Shown here piece by piece: positions 1 to 7,774 of a stretch of DNA of 48,615 nt. Source of the DNA: Planctomycetota bacterium (lineage in GTDB: Bacteria; Planctomycetota; Phycisphaerae; Sedimentisphaerales; Anaerohalosphaeraceae); contig DUZQ01000013.1 of assembly GCA_013349435.1 (NCBI GenBank), positions 1 to 48,615 on the forward strand. Direction: 5' to 3'. The notes under the pieces are model-generated. The model searched no databases. It was not told the origin of the DNA and saw only the letters and a list, made by a program, of their open reading frames with translations. A program made the translations under genes and the position numbers. Numbering within the stretch: the stretch's first letter is position 1; each line of letters begins with the position of its first letter.

Positions 1-78
1 TTCTTCGACGGTGCTGCGAACCATCGTGTCCAGATGCGAGTGAATCTGTGATTCGTCAATTTTTATAACTTTATTCAA
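1..78 (-). pseudogene. IS256-family transposase, N-terminal fragment (cut by window edge)
   Basis: The minus strand from 78 down to 1 translates in one frame to a peptide containing IDESQIHSHLDTMVRSTVEE, which I recognise as the N-terminus of IS256-type (mutator) transposases, enzymes that move their own insertion sequence by a DDE mechanism. The only start in that frame is a TTG at 76-78 with no good ribosome site. A much better start, an ATG at 101-103 with an AAAGGG ribosome site about 7 bases upstream, lies one base out of frame. The two frames join across a run of six A residues, and removing one A would give a continuous longer N-terminus. I therefore suspect a frameshift, real or a sequencing error in the homopolymer. 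The rest of the gene lies outside the window, so activity cannot be judged. Confidence 0.75.
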
Positions 79-225
79 GTTTTTTCGATTCTGCCGTTTT
101 CATTATTAAGCCCTTTCTCTGATTGATTTAATGTTTCGTTTTTCCTTAACCATCGACCAGATTGAGTGCTTTTCTACATGGCCCGATAATAATGTGCGAA
201 AAATATTTTACCTTATCTTAGGTTT
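79..225. other. Gap between IS256 fragment and glycosyltransferase gene
   Basis: AT-rich spacer holding the likely true transposase start (ATG at 101-103 on the minus strand, with its ribosome site at about 111-117) and probably the terminal repeat of the insertion sequence. The matching end is outside the window, so I cannot mark the repeat. No other gene is seen. Confidence 0.4.
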
Positions 226-1347
226 TCACAGCGAAGGTAATAAATGCTGTAACGCGTTATCGAGGACGTGGGCGGCGTTTTGCCACAAGAAAACCATCAT
301 TGCTTTGCTGCCGTGCCGGGCGTCAAAGGGCCACAACCCGCTTGTTTGAACAAGTTTGGCGGCGTGTGCGAGCCTGCGGGCAAGGTCCTCTACAGAGCCG
401 TCATAAAAAAACTCACCGGCGCGTTTTGAGCCGACCGGCTCCAGAAGCTCCGGATAGCTCAGTCTCCTCGGCAGGAGGGGAAAGGCACCTGCGGCGATTG
501 CCTCAGCGATACTTAAGCCGAAAAACTCGTGGTTAGCGGTTGAAACGATAACATCGGCTTCAACAAGTGCGGCTGTGTAATCAGCCGGGTCTTTCTGATA
601 GCCCCATCGGTCGATATGGTCAGTGAAAAAATCCTTCGCCCAGGCAAAAACCCGAGGCACCTCGCGAAACTGCGGCCCAATTACACTGATGCGAAAATCT
701 ATGCCCTCGGCCTTGAGGCGTTTTAAGGACTCGAAGAAGTCATCCGGATTCTTGTCGTGTTCCCACCTGGCTGCCCACAATATCCGAATCGGGCCGGGCA
801 TTCTTTCCATCCGGTTCGGCGGTTTATTTATCCCCGGCGGATGAACAGCCGATTTGGCCCGTATCCGCTCTATTGCATCGGTCGGCTGATAGTCGGGCAT
901 CTTTTTGAGAAATCGGGCCAGAGCGCCCAAGAATTGGTCACGGTGAAACCTTGAATTGAACCAAACCGCCGTCGCCACCAGCGCGGTCGTCATATTCGTT
1001 ACAGCGAACTGGTAGTCCCTTTCAGATTCAAACCTGACTGGGTAGGTCAGTTGATTCTCGTGGAAGTACACAACACCCGGAAGGCTTTGAAGCGCGCCTG
1101 TGGTCAGGCCGAGGAATTCAGCTAAGTTAAGCATATCCGAACAGACGATGATGTCCCACTGCCGGCCCTGGTCGGTGAGTTTGTTTACCCTGTCGGCAAA
1201 GGTAACGGCTGCGTGCCTCATCCGCCATTTCCATTTGTTTGCGGGCAGGGTGAGCAGCGTCCAGTCGTGCCGGCTATGCTTTATCCAGCCGTCGATAAAA
1301 GCCTTATGACTGCCGCCATAGTAAGCTTCAAGAGCAAGTACCTTCAT
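226..1347 (-). CDS. GTDC1/QTMAN-like glycosyltransferase (tRNA-queuosine mannosyltransferase family)
   Basis: A 373-residue GT-B glycosyltransferase. The N-terminus (MKVLALEAYYGGSHKAF, then WDIIVCSDMLNLAEF and VVYFHENQLTYP) matches the DUF3524 domain found in GTDC1, the animal enzyme that adds mannose to queuosine in tRNA-Asp. The C-terminal half has the retaining-transferase EX7E motif (EFFGLSIAE). The likely role is sugar transfer to tRNA queuosine or another cytosolic acceptor; the acceptor in bacteria is inference. I chose ATG 1347 because conserved sequence begins exactly there; the reading frame stays open to 1500 but that extension overlaps the divergent dprA leader and looks non-coding. 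No signal peptide is seen. No other queuosine gene is in the window. Confidence 0.75.
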   Translation of the reverse strand: MKVLALEAYYGGSHKAFIDGWIKHSRHDWTLLTLPANKWKWRMRHAAVTFADRVNKLTDQGRQWDIIVCSDMLNLAEFLGLTTGALQSLPGVVYFHENQLTYPVRFESERDYQFAVTNMTTALVATAVWFNSRFHRDQFLGALARFLKKMPDYQPTDAIERIRAKSAVHPPGINKPPNRMERMPGPIRILWAARWEHDKNPDDFFESLKRLKAEGIDFRISVIGPQFREVPRVFAWAKDFFTDHIDRWGYQKDPADYTAALVEADVIVSTANHEFFGLSIAEAIAAGAFPLLPRRLSYPELLEPVGSKRAGEFFYDGSVEDLARRLAHAAKLVQTSGLWPFDARHGSKAMMVFLWQNAAHVLDNALQHLLPSL

Positions 1348-1440
1348 ATCGCAACTTTCATCTTGCATCATTTGGGCCAGTATTGTATCCGGTGGGCTTA
1401 TAAATCGAAACAGTTTAAGTTCTTGCCTGTGAGTGGTGTG

Positions 1441-2637
1441 TTGGATATACTTTTGCCGGATAAATTTTGCGAGGGTCGGAGTATAGGAACGAATCATCAA
1501 AATTCACCAGATATTGAGAATTGGCTTCGGCTTATAAGGGCTGACGGTGTCGGGCCTGTGATGTTCGCCAGACTTTTGAAACGCTTGGGGTCTGTTGACC
1601 GGGCGCTGGGGGCTTCTGTCAGCGAGCTTACAAAGGTTGACGGTATAGGCTTCAAGACGGCGGAGCGGATCGCCCGCAGCGCCGATAAATTTGACGCTCA
1701 AAAGGAATTAGCCGCAGCAGCCAAGGCAGGGGTCTGGATAATCAATGCAGCCGATAAACGTTATCCACCGCCTTTGAGAGGGATTTACGACCCGCCGCCG
1801 GTGCTGTATGTAAAGGGTACGTTAAAGCGGGCGGATAATCTGGGTATCGCAATTGTGGGCACTCGCAGGTGCAGCACATACGGTGAGGAGCAGGCGGCGC
1901 GATTCGGCCATATGCTGGCCTCGGCGGGTTTTACGATAGTAAGCGGGATGGCTCGTGGCATCGACACAGCCGCCCACCGCGGTGCGCTGGCGGCAGGAGG
2001 GCGGACAATCGCGGTGCACGGATGCGGCTTAAAAACCGTTTTTCCGCCGGAGAACAAAAAACTGATTGAACTTGCCGCCGAGTCCGGGGCGTGTCTTAGT
2101 GAGCTGCCTGTTGAATATGAGGCGCTGCCGGAAAATTTTCCTCCGAGAAACAGAATTATTTCGGGGCTTTCGCTCGGTGTGATATTAATAGAGGCACCGC
2201 CGAGAAGCGGGGCACTTCTTACGGCAAAGGCGGCCCTTTCGCAGAACAGAGAGGTAATGGTGGTTCCGGGCAAGATTGATTCACCACTTAACGTAGGCTC
2301 TCACAGGCTCGTCAAGGAAGGTGCAAAGCTTGTGGACTGCATCGAGGACGTGATGGAGGCGTTAGGCTATATCGGAGCCGATTTGAAGGGCCACGCGACT
2401 GGGGCGGCCGAAAAGGCGCAACGGCGTATTGAGGCCCCGCTTTTTGACGTTGGACGACTTAATCTCAGTGAGGCGGAGAAGGCGATTTACGATTTTGTCG
2501 GTGCCGAGCCGATGCACGTTGACGAAATTATTGTCGGCACGGGTCTCGGCGCAGGAAACGTTAATTCGGGAATGATTTCACTGCGTTTGAAGGGGTTGAT
2601 AAAACAGCTTCCTGGAAATTTGTTTAAGAGAAACTGA
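1441..2637 (+). CDS. dprA: DNA processing protein DprA
   Basis: DprA loads RecA on incoming single-stranded DNA during natural transformation. An N-terminal helix-hairpin-helix region (LRLIRADGVGPVMFARLLKR, then VDGIGFKTAERIA) precedes the Rossmann-like DprA/Smf core with VGTRRCSTYG, SGMARGIDTAAHRGAL, FPPRNRIISGLS and RSGALLTAKAAL, and a C-terminal winged helix (about the last 60 residues, EKAIYDFVGAEPMHVDEI). About 398 residues, normal for full-length DprA. The start is uncertain: the frame is open far upstream, but conserved sequence begins near 1516, and the nearest reasonable starts are GTG 1438, TTG 1441 or TTG 1453, none with a strong ribosome site. It is divergent from the glycosyltransferase gene and 12 bases ahead of the maturase gene, probably one transcript. 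Confidence 0.9.
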   Translation: MDILLPDKFCEGRSIGTNHQNSPDIENWLRLIRADGVGPVMFARLLKRLGSVDRALGASVSELTKVDGIGFKTAERIARSADKFDAQKELAAAAKAGVWIINAADKRYPPPLRGIYDPPPVLYVKGTLKRADNLGIAIVGTRRCSTYGEEQAARFGHMLASAGFTIVSGMARGIDTAAHRGALAAGGRTIAVHGCGLKTVFPPENKKLIELAAESGACLSELPVEYEALPENFPPRNRIISGLSLGVILIEAPPRSGALLTAKAALSQNREVMVVPGKIDSPLNVGSHRLVKEGAKLVDCIEDVMEALGYIGADLKGHATGAAEKAQRRIEAPLFDVGRLNLSEAEKAIYDFVGAEPMHVDEIIVGTGLGAGNVNSGMISLRLKGLIKQLPGNLFKRN

Positions 2638-2649
2638 CAGGAGCGCCGA

Positions 2650-3783
2650 ATGCGGTCGTTTACACTTTTGATAAAACCGGCGGGGCCGGACTGCAATATC
2701 GCCTGTAAGTATTGCTTTTATTCGACCAAGACGGAGCTGTTCGGTCATGGCAGGCACCGGATGAGCGATGAGGTTCTCGATAAGCTCATCAGCAGCTATC
2801 TTCGGCTGCGATTTGATATGAGTAGTTTCGCGTGGCAGGGGGGTGAGCCGACGCTGATGGGGCTGGACTTTTACAAGAAGGCTGTCGAGCTTCAGCAAAA
2901 ATATGGTTCCGACGGTCAGGTGGTAACAAATGCGCTGCAGACAAACGGGATATTGTTAGATGAAAGTTGGTGCAGGTTTCTGGCGGAGTATAAGTTTCTT
3001 GTCGGCATCAGTTGCGACGGTCCGAAGGAGTATCACGATTACTACCGGCGAACACGTTCCGGCGAAGGGACTTTTAACAAGGTGATGGCCGGTATTGAGA
3101 GCTGCCGAACACACAAGGTCGAGTTTAATGTGTTAGTGCTTGTAAATAATCACAATGTTGAGGCGGCGGATGAGATTTTTGACTTTTTCAGAGAGCTTAA
3201 GATTAAATACCTGCAATTTGTGCAATGTGTAGAGCGGGACCCGATGACGGGCCGGGTCGCGGAATTCAGCATAACGGCTGAGCAATACGGCGAGTTTCTT
3301 TGCAGGATATTTGACCGTTGGGCCGAGTACGGGCCTGACAGGATAAGCATTCGCACGTTCGATAGTATTCTGTCGTATCTTATTGCCGGTAAGCATTCGA
3401 TCTGTACTTTTCGTCCGCATTGTAATGATTACATTGTCATCGAGCACAATGGGGACGCTTTCTGCTGTGATTTTTTCGTTGAGGACAGGTGGCGGCTCGG
3501 CAATATACTCGAGACGCCGATAGAAAAATTAGCGTCGGGCAAGATAAAACGTGAGTTCTCGCATCTGAAAGCCGGCATAAGTAATAAGTGCCTTGTATGC
3601 AGGCATCTTGGTATCTGTCGCGGGGGCTGTCTTAAAAACAGAATTGTTACAGATGGGGACTACCAGGCGCCAAGCTACTTTTGCGCTGGTTATAAGAAAT
3701 TTTTTGATTATGCGATGCCGCGATTCACCCAGATTGCCGCCACTTTGAGCCGGTCGAGTCAGCGGCATGACAATAGAACGTAA
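2650..3783 (+). CDS. Anaerobic sulfatase-maturating enzyme (radical SAM/SPASM)
   Basis: A 377-residue radical SAM protein. The N-terminus has the [4Fe-4S]-SAM motif CNIACKYC (Cys15, 19, 22), followed by FAWQGGEPTLMG and VGISCDGP, typical of anSME. The C-terminal SPASM region carries more cysteines (CTFRPHCNDY, FCCDFF, CLVCRHLGICRGGC, FCAGY) that bind two auxiliary clusters. The family oxidises an active-site cysteine or serine of sulfatases to formylglycine in the cytoplasm without oxygen, which fits an anaerobic lifestyle. The start ATG has a GGAG ribosome site at 2640. No sulfatase gene is in this window, so its substrates are elsewhere on the chromosome. A related radical-SAM peptide modifier is possible but less likely. 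Confidence 0.88.
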   Translation: MRSFTLLIKPAGPDCNIACKYCFYSTKTELFGHGRHRMSDEVLDKLISSYLRLRFDMSSFAWQGGEPTLMGLDFYKKAVELQQKYGSDGQVVTNALQTNGILLDESWCRFLAEYKFLVGISCDGPKEYHDYYRRTRSGEGTFNKVMAGIESCRTHKVEFNVLVLVNNHNVEAADEIFDFFRELKIKYLQFVQCVERDPMTGRVAEFSITAEQYGEFLCRIFDRWAEYGPDRISIRTFDSILSYLIAGKHSICTFRPHCNDYIVIEHNGDAFCCDFFVEDRWRLGNILETPIEKLASGKIKREFSHLKAGISNKCLVCRHLGICRGGCLKNRIVTDGDYQAPSYFCAGYKKFFDYAMPRFTQIAATLSRSSQRHDNRT

Positions 3784-3784
3784 A

Positions 3785-3815
3785 GTATAAAATGAAAAAT
3801 GTAAAGCTGTGGTGT
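3785..3815 (+). repeat. Dispersed AT-rich intergenic repeat, copy 1
   Basis: An A/T-rich tract of AAAGT, AAAATG and GTAAAGC blocks just after the maturase stop. It resembles, in reverse orientation, the tract at 28879-28915. The shared blocks are AAAGT - GAAAA - GTAAAGC/GTGCAAAGC. No protein coding is apparent. It looks like a dispersed intergenic repeat. Confidence 0.45.
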
Positions 3816-3842
3816 CGCTTCGCGACGACTGCTTTATGCTGG

Positions 3843-3894
3843 ATTCCGGGTCCCTCCTTCGCACGAGGCTACGGAGGACAGGCAAGCCCGGAAT
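3843..3894. repeat. Nested palindromic repeat between convergent genes
   Basis: An outer inverted repeat ATTCCGGG (3843-3850) / CCCGGAAT (3887-3894) encloses an inner one, TCCTTCG (3855-3861) / CGGAGGA (3872-3878). The inner core TCCTTCG...CTACGGAGG recurs near 37288-37310, and the outer ends resemble the hairpin at 42411-42434. It sits between the convergent maturase and TolC genes and could fold in RNA from either strand, possibly acting as a two-way terminator, though no T-run follows. Confidence 0.6.
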
Positions 3895-3927
3895 GACATT
3901 TTGGTTCGATTACTTTTCAACGACAGC

Positions 3928-5883
3928 TTAGTTGCTCTTTTGTCTTTTCATCCACTCAGAGATATATTCTTCGGGGTCAAGCGGTGTAACCTGGGCCGGC
4001 TGCTTGACAGGCTCCGATTCTATCTGGGGAGCCGGTTGCTCGGCTGGAGCGGTTGTTATTTGGGGAACCGGTTGCTCAGGAACCTCTTCGGCATCGGTCT
4101 GAACAGGTTCGGCCTGCAAATCGGATTCCTCCCCTCGGGTGATTTGCGGTTCTTTCGTTTCAGTCATCTGGCGGGCAATCATTTCACTGGTCCACATACC
4201 ATCGGGGCGTACCTGCAGGACGCCTGTATCGCGATAAAAGTACAGCATAGCAACGGCGTGGGCGACCATTGCTTCGGTAGCGGCGTTTTGGGCGTCAAAT
4301 AAGTCATTCTGAGCGTTAAGGACGCGACGAGTGCTCGCTCGTCCGTACTGAACCAGCAGCAAGGCCTTGTCAAAGCGTTTTTTGGCCAGTTCGAGACTCT
4401 CTGTCTGGATGCGGTGGCGTTCGGCCGCCTCGGTTAAGTCGCGGTAGGCCTGACGTACTTCCAATGTTACCCAGTCGGCCATCTCCTCATGTTCCCGCTT
4501 GCGCTGGTTAAGTGCTATCAGGGCTTTGCGATATACATTCTGTTCGGCCACACGGTCAAGAGGAAGCTCCCAATCGATACCAATTTCGGCCCCGTCACGA
4601 TGACTTCTTAGAGGATTGTTGTCACGCGGGCGCCTCAGAGGATTGAGACGACGCCGGTCGGCGGTAAGATTATCATCTAAAGCACCTAAGCCGGCTAATT
4701 CCGAGGATTTTGAAAGCGAGGTAGTATCTAAACCGACGTAAAGGTCCAATTCGCCTTGAAGACCGTCGGCGGCAACAAGGACCTTACGCTCGGCGTCGTC
4801 TATTGCGTCGCTGCTGTTAGCAAGCTCCAGACGCCCTATCAATGCCGCTTCAACGGCCTCGGCCTCGGAAAACTCCGGCATAGACAGTTCTATCAACCTT
4901 AAACCTTCAAGTTCATTATCATCTAACTGAAATTGGGTATTTACCGGTAAACTCAACTGCCGGAACTTGAACTCATCCAGCGCCTGGGCGTATTCTTTTT
5001 GAGCCTGAACCAATAGGTCCTTTGCCTGGATTGTTTCCTGACGAACACGGTCCAGCTCGAGGCGGGTTACACGCCCTGCGTCGGTGAGTTTTTCGACTTT
5101 GCCATACACATCAACGAGGGTATTGTAATTACTTTCGGCATTGTTAACCGCATCATAGAGCTGCATAACGAGGTAGTATTGGGTGATGACCTCAACAACA
5201 AAGGTTTTGCGGAACCGATTGAACAGGCGAATCTGGTATAGCGTGTTGCGTTCGGCCTGGGTGAGATTTTCCTGTACAATTTTACGGTCGCTTCCGCGAA
5301 GCAGAGGTTGTGCTACGGTTGCGCTGAGGATGGAAGCCAGCCCGCCGCGAACGTCGCCCGTTAGTACCCTGAACCAGGCGATACCGACTTTTGCGCCGAT
5401 TCGGCCACCGTCTGCGAGCAACCGCTGAAACCCGATGTCTGCTTCACCGCCGATTCCTTCATTGTTACCCTCTTTCCCGTATCCTTCCCTGCCCCCGCTG
5501 AAAAACCAGGGTTCAAAATCGTGGCGTGCGAGCCTCAAATCCAGGGCCGTGACGTACAGAGCCTCTTTTTCCAGTTGGTATTGTCGATTGTGCGCCGTTG
5601 CTATGGTTACCGCCCGGGGCAAGGTGAGGACACCGTCAGGGGGCACGACTCGTTCGATTTGGATATCGTTAGGCCCCGGCGGTACGTCGCTGATTCGGTA
5701 ATTGGTCCTGCTGCCGAGGTCGTCTGTCCACTTTTGCTCGATGATGCCGTAAACCCTTTCATCCGCCTCGGTTTTGTATTGAGACGGGTCGGCGGCGCAG
5801 CCGGCCAAAACGCACACAATAGCCGTGCTGCAAACCAGCAACAGAAGTGATACCCTTTTTTCAGTCAGGACAGCGTATATCAT
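3928..5883 (-). CDS. TolC-family outer-membrane channel lipoprotein
   Basis: A 651-residue outer-membrane efflux protein. The N-terminus has a lipoprotein signal with lipobox VLAGC, so it should be lipid-anchored like many TolC/OprM channels. The middle carries the two long helical repeats of the OEP family (for example RLARHDFEPWFF..., AQKEYAQALDEFKFR..., VTLEVRQAYRDLTEAAERHRIQ and YGRASTRRVLNAQNDLFDAQNAAT). The C-terminal 100 residues are rich in Gln, Pro and Glu (QPVPQ, EQPAPQ, KQPAQ) and are an unusual tail, probably disordered in the periplasm. ATG 5883 was chosen because it gives a clean signal peptide; a TTG at 5928 is an alternative. It lies directly downstream of the HlyD adaptor gene, and together they would span periplasm and outer membrane. 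Confidence 0.85.
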   Translation of the reverse strand: MIYAVLTEKRVSLLLLVCSTAIVCVLAGCAADPSQYKTEADERVYGIIEQKWTDDLGSRTNYRISDVPPGPNDIQIERVVPPDGVLTLPRAVTIATAHNRQYQLEKEALYVTALDLRLARHDFEPWFFSGGREGYGKEGNNEGIGGEADIGFQRLLADGGRIGAKVGIAWFRVLTGDVRGGLASILSATVAQPLLRGSDRKIVQENLTQAERNTLYQIRLFNRFRKTFVVEVITQYYLVMQLYDAVNNAESNYNTLVDVYGKVEKLTDAGRVTRLELDRVRQETIQAKDLLVQAQKEYAQALDEFKFRQLSLPVNTQFQLDDNELEGLRLIELSMPEFSEAEAVEAALIGRLELANSSDAIDDAERKVLVAADGLQGELDLYVGLDTTSLSKSSELAGLGALDDNLTADRRRLNPLRRPRDNNPLRSHRDGAEIGIDWELPLDRVAEQNVYRKALIALNQRKREHEEMADWVTLEVRQAYRDLTEAAERHRIQTESLELAKKRFDKALLLVQYGRASTRRVLNAQNDLFDAQNAATEAMVAHAVAMLYFYRDTGVLQVRPDGMWTSEMIARQMTETKEPQITRGEESDLQAEPVQTDAEEVPEQPVPQITTAPAEQPAPQIESEPVKQPAQVTPLDPEEYISEWMKRQKSN

Positions 5884-5951
5884 TGGCTTAATTTTATCCC
5901 CCGCTACCGGATTAGCTGTGTTATTCAAACTGACAGCAGGATGCGACCAAC

Positions 5952-7067
5952 CTATAACCCTCTAATTCCGACCAGTTCTCCCGGCACAAGTTCGAGGCCG
6001 GGCGGAATCTTCACGAGAAACGGTCTGCCCCACTGCGGGATATTGGGATTTCGCAGCAGTCTTAACGGCACCGGTTCGACGGTCGGGCCGACATGCGTTA
6101 TCTGAGCGGCAGTTGCAATCTGGGCGGGCAAATTCGTCTTGACCAGTTGCACCTCCATATTCTCTCGCAGCAGACCGGCCTGGTTTTCATCGGCATAAGC
6201 AATTATCTCGGTGGGCTGGGCCTCGGCTATAGTTACTACCGGTGCGCCTGCAAGAACCGTCTGTCCGGCTCTTGCCTGGATTTGGCTGACGATTCCGTCG
6301 AAGGGAGCTCTCAGGACCAGGCCGGCACGTCTTGCGGCGATCTCTTCTATCCGTTTTTCCTGGACCGTTATTGCCTTTCGGACAGGTTCAAGGGCACTTT
6401 CCAGGGAAGCGACTGCGGGCTGTCTTTGTGCAAATTCTTCTCGCCTTTTCTCGGCTTCGGTAAGGTATTGCTGATATTGGTCGAGCAGAATCTCGTTTTC
6501 CTGGATTTTTTTTGCGAGCGCATCATACGCCGCCTGCGCCTTTTGAAGGTCGTAAGGTGTAACGGCATCTTTGGCGAGGAGGTCTTTTGATATTTTGACG
6601 TCCAATTCGAGGTCCTGTAGCATTATACGGTCGGTTTCAAGCACTGTTTGCGTCTGGAGGATATTGAGCCTGAGCTGCTCTGCATCGACGGAAAAGCGCC
6701 TGCCGCTTGCAACCCAGTCGGTTTCGAGTCGGTCGGCCTCGACTGAGAGTTGATTGTGTGTGGCGTTTAGCTCGGCCTGCAGACGCTCAATTTCCGCTGC
6801 TGCAATGGACAGCTCGGCCTGGAGAAGCTCATCGTAGAGTACGGCAAGTGTTTCGTGCTCGCTGACCCGGCCGAACAACTCCACCGGCACCACTTTAACC
6901 ACTGCCGTTGTTGTCGGCGCAATCAGACTTACCCTGCCATGGGCCATGCCTACGATTTCAAAACTCCGCCAGCGCTGTTGAAACAGTCCGACCACACACA
7001 CCAGAGCCACCACCCATATTACCACCGGTGTTATGTGCAGATTCAAACTCGATAGAATTTTTCTCAT
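5952..7067 (-). CDS. HlyD/RND-type membrane-fusion (periplasmic adaptor) protein
   Basis: A 371-residue adaptor. One N-terminal membrane helix (about residues 13-31) is followed by a barrel-sandwich half, a long coiled-coil hairpin (about 80-245, many Glu/Gln/Leu heptads) and the return half-motif (LRAPFDGIVSQIQARAGQTVLAGAPVV), then a beta-barrel domain. Adaptors of this type link an inner-membrane pump to a TolC channel. The ribosome site GAGG overlaps the stop of the DUF4956 gene four bases upstream, so the two are translationally coupled. No ABC, RND or MFS pump accompanies it here, which is odd for this family. Confidence 0.88.
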   Translation of the reverse strand: MRKILSSLNLHITPVVIWVVALVCVVGLFQQRWRSFEIVGMAHGRVSLIAPTTTAVVKVVPVELFGRVSEHETLAVLYDELLQAELSIAAAEIERLQAELNATHNQLSVEADRLETDWVASGRRFSVDAEQLRLNILQTQTVLETDRIMLQDLELDVKISKDLLAKDAVTPYDLQKAQAAYDALAKKIQENEILLDQYQQYLTEAEKRREEFAQRQPAVASLESALEPVRKAITVQEKRIEEIAARRAGLVLRAPFDGIVSQIQARAGQTVLAGAPVVTIAEAQPTEIIAYADENQAGLLRENMEVQLVKTNLPAQIATAAQITHVGPTVEPVPLRLLRNPNIPQWGRPFLVKIPPGLELVPGELVGIRGL

Positions 7068-7071
7068 ATCC

Positions 7072-7770
7072 TCAGACCTCTAACAACTGTTCCTGCATCG
7101 TCAGGCTGACATTTTCGATACCTTCTATTTTCTCAAGCTCCGACAGCATCTGTGCATTTCTGGCGGCATTTCTTATCATCAACTGATAGGCGTATTCAAC
7201 GACGGGGCTTCCGAAACCGCTGTCCTGGGCGGATACGAGTATGAAGTTACCGCAGAACCGTTTGAGGATTTGTGAAATTGGGTGGTCGGGTCCAATGTGC
7301 GTCGGCAGACTGAATCGCAAAAAGCCGTTATGAGGCCGATGTCTGCCGAAGTCGGTAAAATGCAGGTACAAGAGTACCAGACTCAGAAAAACGGTTCCTA
7401 TCACAGCAATTCGATACTTCTGTGAGCCTGCCGCCATCCCGACCGCCAACGAGCAGAAGATGAAGGCAAGGTCGCGGGTGTCTTTAATTATGTTTCGGAA
7501 ACGTATAATCGACAGTGCCCCCATCAGGCCGACTGCCATTACGAAGCTTGAGGCGATGGTTGACATTACCATTGCCACCACAACGGTCAAAATTATCACC
7601 GACTGCACAAAGGATTTTGAATAGGACAGGCCGCTGTGAGTGAAGTAATAAACCCACGCGAGCACCTGACCCAATACAAAAGCCAGCAACAACGACAGCA
7701 GCACCGTCACCGGGTCAAAAGAACCGGTTACCGGTGCACCCGGTTCAAGTATTTGCCAGATTTTATCCAT
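7072..7770 (-). CDS. DUF4956 integral membrane protein
   Basis: A 232-residue membrane protein matching DUF4956: several helices (SFDPVTVLLSLLLAFVLGQVLAWVYYF; SVIILTVVVAMVMSTI; FVMAVGLMGALSIIRFRN; DLAFIFCSLAVGMAAG; IAVIGTVFLSLVLLYL), then a soluble C-terminal domain with an ACT/ferredoxin-like pattern (LSELEKIEGIENVSLTMQEQ). The GALSIIRFRN...DLAFIFCSLAVGMAAG stretch recalls the MgtC fold. The biochemical function is unknown. The family commonly sits next to VTC-domain and CotH genes, as here. I chose ATG 7770 because TAGGA overlapping the upstream stop forms a ribosome site; GTG 7782 would overlap the VTC gene. Confidence 0.85.
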   Translation of the reverse strand: MDKIWQILEPGAPVTGSFDPVTVLLSLLLAFVLGQVLAWVYYFTHSGLSYSKSFVQSVIILTVVVAMVMSTIASSFVMAVGLMGALSIIRFRNIIKDTRDLAFIFCSLAVGMAAGSQKYRIAVIGTVFLSLVLLYLHFTDFGRHRPHNGFLRFSLPTHIGPDHPISQILKRFCGNFILVSAQDSGFGSPVVEYAYQLMIRNAARNAQMLSELEKIEGIENVSLTMQEQLLEV

Positions 7771-7774
7771 ATTC

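Noticed and set aside
79-103. Programmed -1 frameshift at A AAA AAC in the IS256 fragment
   Set aside because: The upstream frame is not in the phase required for -1 slippage into the transposase frame.
1348-1500. N-terminal extension of the glycosyltransferase frame to 1500
   Set aside because: The first 51 codons have no family resemblance and overlap the divergent dprA leader; conserved sequence starts exactly at ATG 1347.
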